A DNA stretch of 64,000 nucleotides, taken from assembly GCF_963528755.1 (NCBI RefSeq), contig NZ_CAURXA010000002.1, positions 62,001 through 126,000 of the forward strand, read 5' to 3'. The position numbers and the translations under genes are program-made. Numbering within the stretch: the stretch's first letter is position 1; the number at the start of each line of letters is the position of its first letter. This DNA comes from Selenomonas sp963528755. GTDB lineage: Bacteria > Bacillota > Negativicutes > Selenomonadales > Selenomonadaceae. The notes beneath the pieces were generated by a model that ran no database searches, was not told where the DNA came from, and was given only the letters and a program-made list of their open reading frames with translations. Below are positions 44,452 through 52,815 of this stretch, piece by piece.

Positions 44452-45007
44452 ATAACTTACGATACGGCGCCTGGCCAATCTCGTAGAAGTTATTTCCCTC
44501 GCAGTCGATGCCGACGATCGCTGGAAAGTCAACAACGGTCAGACGCGCCACGGCCTCCGGGCCGAGTTCCGGATAGGCGAGTACTTCGTACTTCTTGACG
44601 GACTTGGCGATCAGAGCCGCCGCGCCTCCGACGGCGACGAAGTACGTCACGCCGTTCTTCTTCATCGACTCGATGACCTTCGGGTCGCGCGATCCCTTGC
44701 CGATCATGCCCGTGATGCCCTGCTCAAGCATCGTCGGCGTGTAGGCGTCCATGCGGCCGGCAGTCGTCGGGCCGCACGAGCCGATCGGATCGCCGGGCTT
44801 CGCAGGCGTAGGTCCGAGGTAGTAGACGATTTCATTCTTCCAGTCCACGGGGAGCTTCTCGCCGCGTGCCAGAGCCTCGCACATGACCTTGTGCGCCGCA
44901 TCGCGTGCGCTGATGATCGTGCCTGTGATGAGCACGCTGTCGCCCGCCTTGAGCTTCTTGGACTGCTCCACGGTAAACGGTGTTTCGATACGAATCTTTT
45001 CAGCCAT
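44450..45007 (-). CDS. fumB: Class I fumarate hydratase, beta subunit
   Basis: 185-aa C-terminal part of a two-subunit, [4Fe-4S] oxygen-sensitive fumarase/tartrate dehydratase. Contains LITGTIISARDAAHK, GPTTAGRMDAYTP and GGAAALIAKSVKKYE, all typical of the beta domain. Start at 45007 follows GGAGG by nine bases. Placed between fumA and sdhC, so malate to fumarate to succinate enzymes are co-expressed. Confidence 0.95.
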   Translation of the reverse strand: MAEKIRIETPFTVEQSKKLKAGDSVLITGTIISARDAAHKVMCEALARGEKLPVDWKNEIVYYLGPTPAKPGDPIGSCGPTTAGRMDAYTPTMLEQGITGMIGKGSRDPKVIESMKKNGVTYFVAVGGAAALIAKSVKKYEVLAYPELGPEAVARLTVVDFPAIVGIDCEGNNFYEIGQAPYRKL

Positions 45008-45033
45008 TTTTCTTATCCTCCCATCCCGAGCAA

Positions 45034-45876
45034 TTAAAGGACGCGATCCTTGTGGCGCATCGCATGACAGCAGATCGTGACGGCCACGGGCAGTCCCGCA
45101 ATGTGCGTCGGGCCCCATTCGATGTTGACGGCGAGAGCCGATACGGAGCCACCGAGCTGAGGGCCGATGCCCGTCTTGTTGATCATCTCAAGAAGCTCGC
45201 CTTCAAGCTTCGCGTACTCGGGCATGGGGTTGCGCTCGTTGATGGAGCGCACGAGCGCCTTCTTCGAGTAGTAAGCGGCGCGGTCCATCGTGCCGCCGAT
45301 GCCGACGCCGACGACCATGGGAGGACAGGGGTTGCAGCTTGCGTGCAGGATGATGTCGAGCACGGCCTTCTTGACGCCTTCGACGCCATCCGCAGGAACG
45401 AGCATCTTGACGCCCGACTTGTTCTCGCTGCCGAAGCCCTTGGGGCCAACCGTGATCTTGAGCTTGTCGCCTGGCACGATGCTCGTGTAGATGACGGCAG
45501 GCGTATTGTTCTGCGTGTTCTTGCGGTTGAACAGCGGCTCGGCAACGACGGACTTCCTCAGATACCCTTCCGTATATCCCTTGGCGACACCGGCATTGAC
45601 CGCCTCTTCGAGATCGCCGCCTGCAATGTGCAGATCCTGACCGATCTCAAGGAAGACGATCGTCATGCCGGTGTCCTGACAGATGGGGCGATCCTCGGCC
45701 TTGGCGATCTCCGCATTGCGGATGATCTGGTCGAGCACGTCGCGCCCTACCGGCGACTCCTCTGCCTCGCGTCCGCGCTTCAAAGCCTCGTAGACGTCGT
45801 CTGGCAGATAGTAGGCAGCCTCTTTGCACATCTCGGCAACGGCTTCCGTAATCTGTTTCGCTTCGATTGTACGCAA
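45034..45876 (-). CDS. fumA: Class I fumarate hydratase, alpha subunit
   Basis: 280-aa N-terminal part of the two-subunit class I fumarase. Cluster ligands are expected in ICQDTGM, HASCNPCPPM and TICCHAMRH. The start is TTG at 45876, seven bases after GGAGG; the ATG at 45891 would place that ribosome site inside the gene. First gene of fumA-fumB-sdhC-sdhA-sdhB. Confidence 0.95.
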   Translation of the reverse strand: MRTIEAKQITEAVAEMCKEAAYYLPDDVYEALKRGREAEESPVGRDVLDQIIRNAEIAKAEDRPICQDTGMTIVFLEIGQDLHIAGGDLEEAVNAGVAKGYTEGYLRKSVVAEPLFNRKNTQNNTPAVIYTSIVPGDKLKITVGPKGFGSENKSGVKMLVPADGVEGVKKAVLDIILHASCNPCPPMVVGVGIGGTMDRAAYYSKKALVRSINERNPMPEYAKLEGELLEMINKTGIGPQLGGSVSALAVNIEWGPTHIAGLPVAVTICCHAMRHKDRVL

Positions 45877-45918
45877 GATAAACCCTCCCATAAGAAATTG
45901 TAATACTCACATAGCTCC

Positions 45919-45947
45919 ATCATATCATATTTTCATCGCACATTCAA
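45919..45947 (-). promoter_or_regulatory. Promoter of fumAB-sdhCAB
   Basis: Minus strand TTGAAT (45942-45947), 17 bp, TATGAT (45919-45924). Confidence 0.75.
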
Positions 45948-45983
45948 CACCGAAACCCTTGTGTTTCTTGAGTTTCTGCAGAG

Positions 45984-46048
45984 AAAAAGATGAATCCCGT
46001 TCGCTTTTTTCACGCCGAAAACCGGCGAAAATGCGACCGGAATTCATC
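45984..46048 (-). terminator. Terminator of the ispE...yfcE operon
   Basis: GATGAATCCCGTTCGC (45989-46004) pairs with GCGACCGGAATTCATC (46033-46048) with two mismatches; inner CGCCG/CGGCG; minus-strand T-run follows the stem. Confidence 0.8.
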
Positions 46049-46091
46049 TCCCGATATTCCTTTCGTGCGCTTGCCAGCAAGCCCTCTGCCG

Positions 46092-46577
46092 TCAAGTTCT
46101 TCCCATGCGGATGAGTTCGACTTGCGGCGACTTCCCTACCTCAAGCTCGGCGAGCATGAAGGAAGGCCGCGCCTCATCGCGCGGACGCGCCACACTGCCG
46201 GGGTTGAGGACCTGAACATCTCCCACGACCTCCTGCGCCACATGCGTATGACCGTAGACAGCGATGTCCGCCTGTGCCTCCTTCGCCGCTGCCACCAGCA
46301 TTTCAAGCGTCGAGCGCACGCCGTAGATATGACCGTGCGTGAGGAAGATGCGGTGCCCTGCCGCTTCGACAACGATCTCGTCAGGCGTCTTGCCGTCGGG
46401 CCAGTCCGTGTTGCCCGCGACGTTTTCCACGCGCACTGCCGAGACGAGCGCGAGGTACGCCGCATCGGGAGCGCAGTCTCCCGCATGAAGCCAAAGGTCG
46501 ACCTTGCCCGCACGTTCCACAGCGCGGTCGATCGCGCGGCGATCGCCGTGGCTGTCACTCATAATGCCGATCTTCAT
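46092..46577 (-). CDS. YfcE/MJ0936-family metallophosphodiesterase
   Basis: 161-aa calcineurin-like phosphoesterase. Metal ligands in MSDSHGD, HAGDC, NVAGNTD, THGH and GHTH. Natural substrate unknown; relatives hydrolyse phosphodiesters in vitro. ATGA overlap with rdgB; last gene of its operon. Confidence 0.92.
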   Translation of the reverse strand: MKIGIMSDSHGDRRAIDRAVERAGKVDLWLHAGDCAPDAAYLALVSAVRVENVAGNTDWPDGKTPDEIVVEAAGHRIFLTHGHIYGVRSTLEMLVAAAKEAQADIAVYGHTHVAQEVVGDVQVLNPGSVARPRDEARPSFMLAELEVGKSPQVELIRMGRT

Positions 46578-47164
46578 GTGAGATGCTCCTTCATCTGCGC
46601 CGCCATGAGGCGAAGAGCCGCGCCACGATGGCTGACCGCCTGCTTTTCAGAAACCGTCAGTTCCGCCAGCGACTTGCCGCTCGCGAGATAGAAATACGGG
46701 TCATAGCCGAAGCCGCCCGCACCGCGAGGGCTTTGGCGCACGCGTCCGACACACGTCCCTTCAGAGGTGAGTTCCGTGCCGTCCGTGTCGTGCAGGACGA
46801 GCACGCAGCGAAAGGCGGCGGCGGATTCGACAGCCCCCCTCTTTTGAAGCTCTGACACAAGCTTCTCGTTATTCGCCGCATCATCGTGCTGCCCCGAGTA
46901 ACGTGCCGAGTGAACGCCTGGCGCACCGCCCAAAACTTCGACCTCAAGCCCCGAGTCATCAGCAAGGCACGCGCATCCCGTCCTTTCTGCATAAAAGCGC
47001 GCCTTGATGCGCGCGTTCCCTTCGAAGGTCGAAGCGTCCTCAACAGCATCGGGAAGCTCCCCAAAATCCTTGAGAGTCAAAAGCTCCACAGGGAGCTTTT
47101 GAAAAGCTGCAAGGATTTCCTTCACCTTGCCTTCATTCTTCGTAGCGATTACGATCTTCTTCAT
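46574..47164 (-). CDS. rdgB: Non-canonical purine NTP pyrophosphatase (RdgB/HAM1)
   Basis: 196-aa house-cleaning enzyme that hydrolyses dITP/XTP. ATKNEGKVKEI at the N-terminus, ADDSGLEVEVLGGAPGVHSARY, GFGYDPYF and SHRGAALR near the C-terminus. Four-base overlaps with both rph and yfcE. Confidence 0.96.
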   Translation of the reverse strand: MKKIVIATKNEGKVKEILAAFQKLPVELLTLKDFGELPDAVEDASTFEGNARIKARFYAERTGCACLADDSGLEVEVLGGAPGVHSARYSGQHDDAANNEKLVSELQKRGAVESAAAFRCVLVLHDTDGTELTSEGTCVGRVRQSPRGAGGFGYDPYFYLASGKSLAELTVSEKQAVSHRGAALRLMAAQMKEHLT

Positions 47165-47907
47165 CCGATTCGCCCCACTTTCCAGACGAGCTCGCCGCCG
47201 AGCGCGTCCTTTTGTCTTGCAATCAATTCGTCGACGCCCTTTTCCGCCAGTGTGAGGAGCTCCGCCATCTCCTCGTGTGAGAAGGGTCGTCCCTCGCCCG
47301 TGCCCTGCACCTCGACGAAGTCATAGGCGCCCGTCATCACGACGTTCATATCGACGAGCGCCGTGCTGTCCTCCTCGTAGCAAAGGTCGAGGATCGGTTC
47401 GCCGTCCTTTGCGAGACCGACGCTGACCGCCGCGAGGAAATCTTTCACAGGGAATGTCTTGCCCTTCTCATAGAAGCTCGCGCACGCCTCTACGAGCGCA
47501 ACGAAAGCGCCCGTGATCGCCGCCGTACGCGTGCCGCCGTCCGCCTCGATGACGTCGCAGTCCAAGGCGATCGTGCGCTCGCCGAGCGCCGCAAGGTCGA
47601 CGACGGAGCGCAGCGAACGGCCGATGAGACGCTGGATCTCCTGTGTGCGCCCCGACTGGCGGCCTTGGCAGGCCTCGCGTGGCGTACGCGTCGAAGTCGC
47701 ACTCGGCAAGAGCGCGTACTCTGCCTTGATCCATCCCGTTCCCGTGCCGCGCAGAAAGTACGGCACACGATCTTCGACGGACGCAGCGCAGATGATGCGC
47801 GTGCGTCCCATCTCGATGAGCACCGAACCCGCCGGCCCCTTTTGGAAGCCTCGCATCATCTTCAAGGGACGCAGCGCGTCAGCGGCACGTCCGCGTATTC
47901 TCTGCAT
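47161..47907 (-). CDS. rph: Ribonuclease PH
   Basis: 248-aa phosphorolytic 3'-5' exoribonuclease that trims tRNA 3' ends. GSVLIEMGRTRIICAA, SGRTQEIQRLIGRSLR (phosphate-binding Arg) and DCDVIEADGGTRTAAITGA are present. Start at 47907 (MQRIRGRAAD) preceded by GAGAGG. Preceded by a strong hairpin that separates it from the CofE-like gene. Confidence 0.96.
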   Translation of the reverse strand: MQRIRGRAADALRPLKMMRGFQKGPAGSVLIEMGRTRIICAASVEDRVPYFLRGTGTGWIKAEYALLPSATSTRTPREACQGRQSGRTQEIQRLIGRSLRSVVDLAALGERTIALDCDVIEADGGTRTAAITGAFVALVEACASFYEKGKTFPVKDFLAAVSVGLAKDGEPILDLCYEEDSTALVDMNVVMTGAYDFVEVQGTGEGRPFSHEEMAELLTLAEKGVDELIARQKDALGGELVWKVGRIG

Positions 47908-47932
47908 AGCGCATGTTCCTCTCCTCTCACTC

Positions 47933-47967
47933 GAAGAGGGGCAGGGCGTCAAGCCCTGCCCCTCTTC
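47933..47967. repeat. Strong intercistronic hairpin without T-run
   Basis: 15-bp perfect stem GAAGAGGGGCAGGGC (47933-47947) / GCCCTGCCCCTCTTC (47953-47967), 5-nt loop. It covers the stop of the CofE-like gene. No T-run on either strand, so it is more likely an mRNA processing or stability element than a terminator. Confidence 0.7.
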
Positions 47968-48622
47968 ATCCCTCCTGATATTGCCGGAAGTTCTTTATGA
48001 TGCAGATCGGCGTCTTCTGCGAAGCGTTGCCGAACGGGTTGTCGATAAGGAGCTTCGCGACGAGCTCGCCCTTCGTGCCGTCTGTCACGCCGACGATGCG
48101 CGAGCGCTTGAGATCGTTGACGTCAGCGATGACAGCGCCGAAGCAGCCGAGCCTCTCTTTGAGACGCGCGACGACGTCCTCCGGATCACGTGGCCCGTAG
48201 ACGATATGCTTGTCGAAAGGCGGCATCGTGCCCGTCACATCGTCGATGAGCGCCGTCTGCTCGCCGCCCCATTTATAAAAAAGGCCGCTCTTTCCCACGA
48301 TCTTGCCCAAGAATCCCGCGAAGAGCGCGGCGGCGACGCGCCACTTGCCCTCGACGTTCATCAAGGACTGCATGCCGTGTGGGCTCGCAAGGCTGCCGTA
48401 GTCCGGGATGAAGCGGCAGCAGAACTGCGCGAGGCAGGAAATCTTCAGATCCTCGGGACGCACGATGCGTCCCTGCGTGATGGCGACGACGCTCTCCGCC
48501 ACGGAAATCACGTCGTCCTTGCCGATCTTGCCGCGCGTATACTTCTCCACGCAGTCGACGATGTCATCCCTGTCCGTCAGAATGCGCGTGGGAACGGGCA
48601 GAATCTCTACTTTCTCTTTCAT
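47966..48622 (-). CDS. CofE-like (F420-0:gamma-glutamyl ligase domain) protein
   Basis: 218-aa protein of the CofE superfamily: starts EILPVPTRILTDRDDI, with ISVAESVVAITQGRIV, GMQSLMNVEGKWRVA and VADVNDLKRSRIVGVTDG. True CofE adds glutamate to coenzyme F420, but nothing else for F420 is seen here and the protein lies in an RNA/nucleotide operon. It may glutamylate another substrate. Function unproven. Confidence 0.75.
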   Translation of the reverse strand: MKEKVEILPVPTRILTDRDDIVDCVEKYTRGKIGKDDVISVAESVVAITQGRIVRPEDLKISCLAQFCCRFIPDYGSLASPHGMQSLMNVEGKWRVAAALFAGFLGKIVGKSGLFYKWGGEQTALIDDVTGTMPPFDKHIVYGPRDPEDVVARLKERLGCFGAVIADVNDLKRSRIVGVTDGTKGELVAKLLIDNPFGNASQKTPICIIKNFRQYQEG

Positions 48623-48634
48623 GTTTGCCCCTCC

Positions 48635-49177
48635 TCAATCGTCCGCCAGCGTCACACCGACGAGCGCGGCAACCTCCGCCGCACGCACAGGAATCGTCAC
48701 TTTCGAATAACGCCACGGCCGTCTGCCTGTCTCCTGGTAGATGAGCTCCACCGGGAAATCGACCATGTGCGCGGCCGCCTCCTTGATGCTCCTGCCCTTT
48801 CGCGCCGTAAGCGTCACATACGCCTTGACGAAGATGCTTTCACCCGCTTCGATGAGCACCGCCTCGAAGTAATCGTCCTCGCGCGGCGCGCCCTCCCGCT
48901 CGGCTCTGCCGCGCACCTCAAGCCCGTCGTACTGTTCGTAGGGAACGAGCGGACGCACAAGGGCGTCCATGATCGTGCCGACCTGCTTGCCGATATTGGC
49001 GAACTCCATTTTCGTGATGAGCGTCACGCTTTTTTCATCCTGCGCCGTTACTTCGAGGGGCGTGCGCTCTGCGAGTTTCACGACGACCTCTTCCGTACCC
49101 TCCTTGACAAAGAAGAATTTCACCGCGATGATACAAAGGAAAATCGCGGCGAGAACAACACCGACTGCAATATACAA
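48635..49177 (-). CDS. Membrane-anchored protein of unknown function
   Basis: 180-aa protein with one N-terminal membrane helix (residues about 2-24) followed by a soluble domain of mixed strands and helices with duplicated-looking segments (VVVKLAERTPLEVTAQDEKS; IFVKAYVTLTARKGRSIKE). It has no motif I recognise. It is 12 bp upstream of the CofE-like gene and 34 bp after the thioesterase gene, so co-transcribed with both. Confidence 0.7.
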   Translation of the reverse strand: MYIAVGVVLAAIFLCIIAVKFFFVKEGTEEVVVKLAERTPLEVTAQDEKSVTLITKMEFANIGKQVGTIMDALVRPLVPYEQYDGLEVRGRAEREGAPREDDYFEAVLIEAGESIFVKAYVTLTARKGRSIKEAAAHMVDFPVELIYQETGRRPWRYSKVTIPVRAAEVAALVGVTLADD

Positions 49178-49211
49178 CTTTCAAGACCTCCCAAAGCTTC
49201 CCAGCAAACGT

Positions 49212-49649
49212 TCAGGTATTTCCTGCGCCCATCGGCGCATCCTCCGAGAACGCGGCATGAAGCTTTTCATAAAACTCTGCAGGCAGTTTCGTGATGCGTC
49301 CCGTCTCTCGGCTCGTGAAGACGTTCTGCGTATGACCGAGCACGAGCAATGCGTCGTCCGCTGCGCGCCGCACTTCGTAGTCGAACGCCATCTTGACCTT
49401 TGTCAACGCCGTCGGGCGCGTGACGATGGCGAGTTCATCGTCGAACTTGCCTGAGGCGACGAACTTTGCGCTGACATCAGTCAGTGGAAAGACGTAGCCC
49501 GCCTCCATCAGATCGCCCAATGTGATGCCGAGCGCACGCAGGAACTCGACCCTGCCGATCTCGAACCAACGGATGTAGTTCGCATGATGCACGACGCCCA
49601 TGGCGTCCGTGTCGTAGAAATTCACACGATGGTATGCCTTGACCTCCAT
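49212..49649 (-). CDS. YbgC/4HBT-family acyl-CoA thioesterase
   Basis: 145-aa hotdog-fold protein with the signature YDTDAMGVVHHANYIRWFE (catalytic Asp). The ATG at 49649 has GGAG six bases upstream; an ATG at 49664 would overlap the prs stop but lacks a ribosome site. Probably hydrolyses acyl-CoA thioesters; substrate unknown. Confidence 0.88.
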   Translation of the reverse strand: MEVKAYHRVNFYDTDAMGVVHHANYIRWFEIGRVEFLRALGITLGDLMEAGYVFPLTDVSAKFVASGKFDDELAIVTRPTALTKVKMAFDYEVRRAADDALLVLGHTQNVFTSRETGRITKLPAEFYEKLHAAFSEDAPMGAGNT

Positions 49650-49660
49650 GACGCTCTCCA

Positions 49661-50602
49661 TCATCGGAACAGGTGGCTGACCGAACGATGCTCCTGTATG
49701 CTGATGAGCACGTCGCCGATAGCGTCCGCCATCGAGAGCACGACGATCTTGTCCGACTTCTTGTCGCCCAAGGGGATCGTGTCCGTAACAATCAACTGCT
49801 TGAGCACCGACGCGTTGATGCGCTCGATGGCAGGATCGGTCAGGATCGCATGGGAACAGGCGGCGTAGACTTCTTTTGCACCAAGCTTTGCAAGTGCCTT
49901 CGCTCCCTCGCAAAGAGAGCCTGCCGTGTCGACGATGTCGTCGATGAGGATTGCCGTCTTGCCCTCGACGTCACCGATGAGGTTCATGACCTCCGCCACG
50001 CCCGGCTGCGGGCGGCGCTTCTCGATGATGGCGATCGGTGCGTGCAGGCGGTCAGCAAGATTTCGCGTGCGCGTGACGCCGCCGAGATCGGGCGAGACAA
50101 CGACGGCATTTTCGAGATTGTGCTCCTTCAGATACGCGGCGAGGACGGGAGCCGCTCCGAGATGATCGACGGGGATGTCGAAGAAGCCCTGGATCTGACC
50201 TGCATGCAGGTCGACCGTCACGACGCGCGAGACGCCCGCCGTCTCCATGAGGTTCGCGACGAGCTTCGCCGAGATCGGCTCGCGCCCGCGCGTCTTGCGA
50301 TCCTGACGCGCATAGGCGTAGTACGGCACGACGGCCGTGATGCTGTGCGCCGACGCCCTCTTGCAGGCGTCCGTCATGATGAGAAGCTCCATGAGATTGT
50401 CGTTGACCGGCTGCGAGGTCGGTTGAATGATGAAGATATCCTTGCCGCGAATGCTCTCGCTGATCATCACCTGCGTCTCGCCGTTGTTGAAATGACCGAC
50501 GTATGCATCGCAAAGCGGCACGCCGATGTGCGATGCGATTTTTTTCGCGAGCTCGGGGTTGGCGTTGCCCGTCATGATGCATAGGTTGTCAAGGTTCGTC
50601 AT
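49661..50602 (-). CDS. prs: Ribose-phosphate pyrophosphokinase
   Basis: 313-aa enzyme making PRPP. FNNGETQVMISESIRGKD, the catalytic loop region YAYARQDRKTRGREPIS, DLHAGQIQGFFDIPVDHL and the PRPP loop LIDDIVDTAGSL are intact. Its start overlaps the glmU stop (ATGA), the usual glmU-prs arrangement. Confidence 0.98.
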   Translation of the reverse strand: MTNLDNLCIMTGNANPELAKKIASHIGVPLCDAYVGHFNNGETQVMISESIRGKDIFIIQPTSQPVNDNLMELLIMTDACKRASAHSITAVVPYYAYARQDRKTRGREPISAKLVANLMETAGVSRVVTVDLHAGQIQGFFDIPVDHLGAAPVLAAYLKEHNLENAVVVSPDLGGVTRTRNLADRLHAPIAIIEKRRPQPGVAEVMNLIGDVEGKTAILIDDIVDTAGSLCEGAKALAKLGAKEVYAACSHAILTDPAIERINASVLKQLIVTDTIPLGDKKSDKIVVLSMADAIGDVLISIQEHRSVSHLFR

Positions 50603-51987
50603 TTTCCAGTAGCCTCCATTTCTTCTTTGCGCTTGTCCGCCCAGCCCGTGATATTCTTCTGGTGGGCGCGCGCGATGGCGAGATCGCCTGCGGGGATGTC
50701 CTTCGTGATCGTCGACCCTGCTCCGATGTAGGCGCCGTCACCGACGCTGACGGGTGCGACGAGGTTCGAGTTGCAGCCGACGAAAGCGCCGTCGCCAACC
50801 TTCGTGCGGAACTTCTGCCTGCCGTCGTAATTGACCGTGATCGTGCCGCAGCCCATGTTGACGCCCGCACCGATGTCGGAATCGCCGATATACGAGAGAT
50901 GCGGCAGCTTCGTCCCCTCGCCGACGACGGAGTTCTTGACCTCGACGAAATTGCCGATCTTGACGTGCGCAGCGATTTTCGTCGCGGGGCGAAGATGGAC
51001 GTATGGGCCGAGCGTCGCACCGTCGGCGATTTCGCATTCATGCGCATAGCAGAAATGCGCCGTGACATGGGCACCGACCTTCACGTCCTGAAAGCGCGAA
51101 TGGGGGCCGATCTCGCAGTCCTCGCCGATGACCGTCGCACCCTCAAGCCACGTGCCCGGATAGATCACGGTGTCGCGGCCGACGATGACATCGACGTCGA
51201 CATAGGTCGTATCGGGATCCATGAGTGTCACACCCTCTGCCATCAGCGCCTCATTCTTGCGGCGGCGCAGGATCTTCTCCGAGGCAGCGAGCTGGGCGCG
51301 CGAGTTGACGCCGAGCGTTTCCTCGTAGTCGTCGGCCATGGCGGCAAAGATCTTCTCGCCCTTCTTTCGGAGGATTTCGAGCACGTCGGGCAGATAGTAC
51401 TCGCCTTGTGCATTGTCATTTTTGACCTCGTGCAGAGCGGCGAAAAGGTCAGGCGCTTCAAAGCAATAGATGCCCGAATTGACCTCGCGCACGGTGCGCT
51501 CCTCCTCCGTCGCATCCTTGTGCTCGACGATCCGTTCCACCGTGCCGTCTGCGGCGCGGATGATGCGCCCATATCCCGTCGCATCGGGCATGACGGCGGT
51601 CAGAACGGTCGCCTTCGCGCCCGATGCCGCGTGTTCTTTCGCGAGCTTCTCGAGGAGCTTCCCCGTCAAAAGCGGCGTGTCGCCGCAGAGTACGAGAACC
51701 GTGCCCCTTTCCTCGCGCAGCAGCGGTTCCGCCTGCAGGACGGCATGCCCTGTGCCGAGCTGCTCTTCCTGTGTGACGAAATCCGCCTCACCCGCAAGCG
51801 CCTTTTCCACCGTCTCGCCGCCGAATCCCACGACGACTATATTGCGCACGGCACCCGCCTCCTTCGCGGCCGCGAGCACATGGGCGAGCATCGCCTTGCC
51901 GCCCGCCTTGTGCAGCACCTTCGGCAAAGACGACTTCATGCGCGTCCCCTTGCCCGCCGCCAATATGACTGTTGTCAGATCTGCCAT
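50599..51987 (-). CDS. glmU: Bifunctional UDP-GlcNAc pyrophosphorylase / GlcN-1-P acetyltransferase
   Basis: 462-aa enzyme completing UDP-GlcNAc synthesis after GlmM. N-terminal nucleotidyltransferase domain with LAAGKGTRMKSSLPKVLHK; C-terminal left-handed beta helix of hexapeptide repeats (from about 250) with YVHLRPATKI and NMGCGTITVNYDG. Start at 51987 follows GGAGG by eight bases. Confidence 0.98.
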   Translation of the reverse strand: MADLTTVILAAGKGTRMKSSLPKVLHKAGGKAMLAHVLAAAKEAGAVRNIVVVGFGGETVEKALAGEADFVTQEEQLGTGHAVLQAEPLLREERGTVLVLCGDTPLLTGKLLEKLAKEHAASGAKATVLTAVMPDATGYGRIIRAADGTVERIVEHKDATEEERTVREVNSGIYCFEAPDLFAALHEVKNDNAQGEYYLPDVLEILRKKGEKIFAAMADDYEETLGVNSRAQLAASEKILRRRKNEALMAEGVTLMDPDTTYVDVDVIVGRDTVIYPGTWLEGATVIGEDCEIGPHSRFQDVKVGAHVTAHFCYAHECEIADGATLGPYVHLRPATKIAAHVKIGNFVEVKNSVVGEGTKLPHLSYIGDSDIGAGVNMGCGTITVNYDGRQKFRTKVGDGAFVGCNSNLVAPVSVGDGAYIGAGSTITKDIPAGDLAIARAHQKNITGWADKRKEEMEATGK

Positions 51988-52090
51988 TCGTTCAGCCTCC
52001 ATTGCTCAAAGACATTTCCTCAGCATCGTTCTCAGGAAACTCCGCAGCCGATCCCTGCAGAGTTCTGGACGCATCCTTTCCCTCCATCTT

Positions 52091-52786
52091 TCAGATGCCG
52101 GCATTCTTCGCCGCCTCCATACTCATGAGCAGCGTGCGCTCCGCTTTTTCCATGTGGGCTTCCGCCGCCTGCTTCGCGCCCTGCACGTCGCCCTGGGCGA
52201 TGGCGTCGACGATCTCTCTATGCTCCTCAAGCGTCTCCTTGAGACGGCCCGGAAACGACATCGAGGCGGAACGAAAGCGCGTGAGCTGCTCACGCAGGTT
52301 CGAGATGATGCCGACGAGACGCGTGTTGCGGCTCGCCTGATAGAGGAGGTCGTGAAAGCGCATGTCCGTTTCCACGATCTTTTCCATGTCGCCCGCCTCA
52401 ATCTGTCCTCCGATGGCAACGAGGAGACGCTGCAGGCTCTCCAACTCGCTCTCCGTGATGCGCTCCGCCGCGAGGGCGCAGGCGAGCGAATCGAGCGCCG
52501 TGCGAATCTCGAAGACGTCGTTGACGTCGCGGATGGAAAGGTTCGCGACGTAGGTGCCGCGCCGCGGCATCATGACGACGTAGCCTTCCAGCTCCAGCTT
52601 TCGGATCGCCTCGCGCACGGGCGTGCGGCTGACGCCAAGTTCTTCGGCAAGCTGGATTTCCATGAGCCGCTGCCCAGGCGCAAGCGTTCCGCTCTTGATC
52701 GCATCGCGCAGAGCCTCGGCAACCACCTCGCGCAGAGGCTGGTAGCTGTCGAGGCGGATCGGCGCAAGCTTCATTTCCTGTCCCAT
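52091..52786 (-). CDS. GntR-family regulator, FadR subfamily
   Basis: 231-aa repressor-type protein. N-terminal winged helix (about 15-80) with QLAEELGVSRTPVREAIRKLE; C-terminal all-helical FCD domain with metal-binding-type residues (DMRFHDLLYQAS, EEHREIVDAI). GGGGGG ribosome site. Between ispE and glmU in the same direction; ligand unknown. Confidence 0.9.
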   Translation of the reverse strand: MGQEMKLAPIRLDSYQPLREVVAEALRDAIKSGTLAPGQRLMEIQLAEELGVSRTPVREAIRKLELEGYVVMMPRRGTYVANLSIRDVNDVFEIRTALDSLACALAAERITESELESLQRLLVAIGGQIEAGDMEKIVETDMRFHDLLYQASRNTRLVGIISNLREQLTRFRSASMSFPGRLKETLEEHREIVDAIAQGDVQGAKQAAEAHMEKAERTLLMSMEAAKNAGI

Positions 52787-52815
52787 CGTTTTTCCCCCCG
52801 CACAGGTACGGCGCG

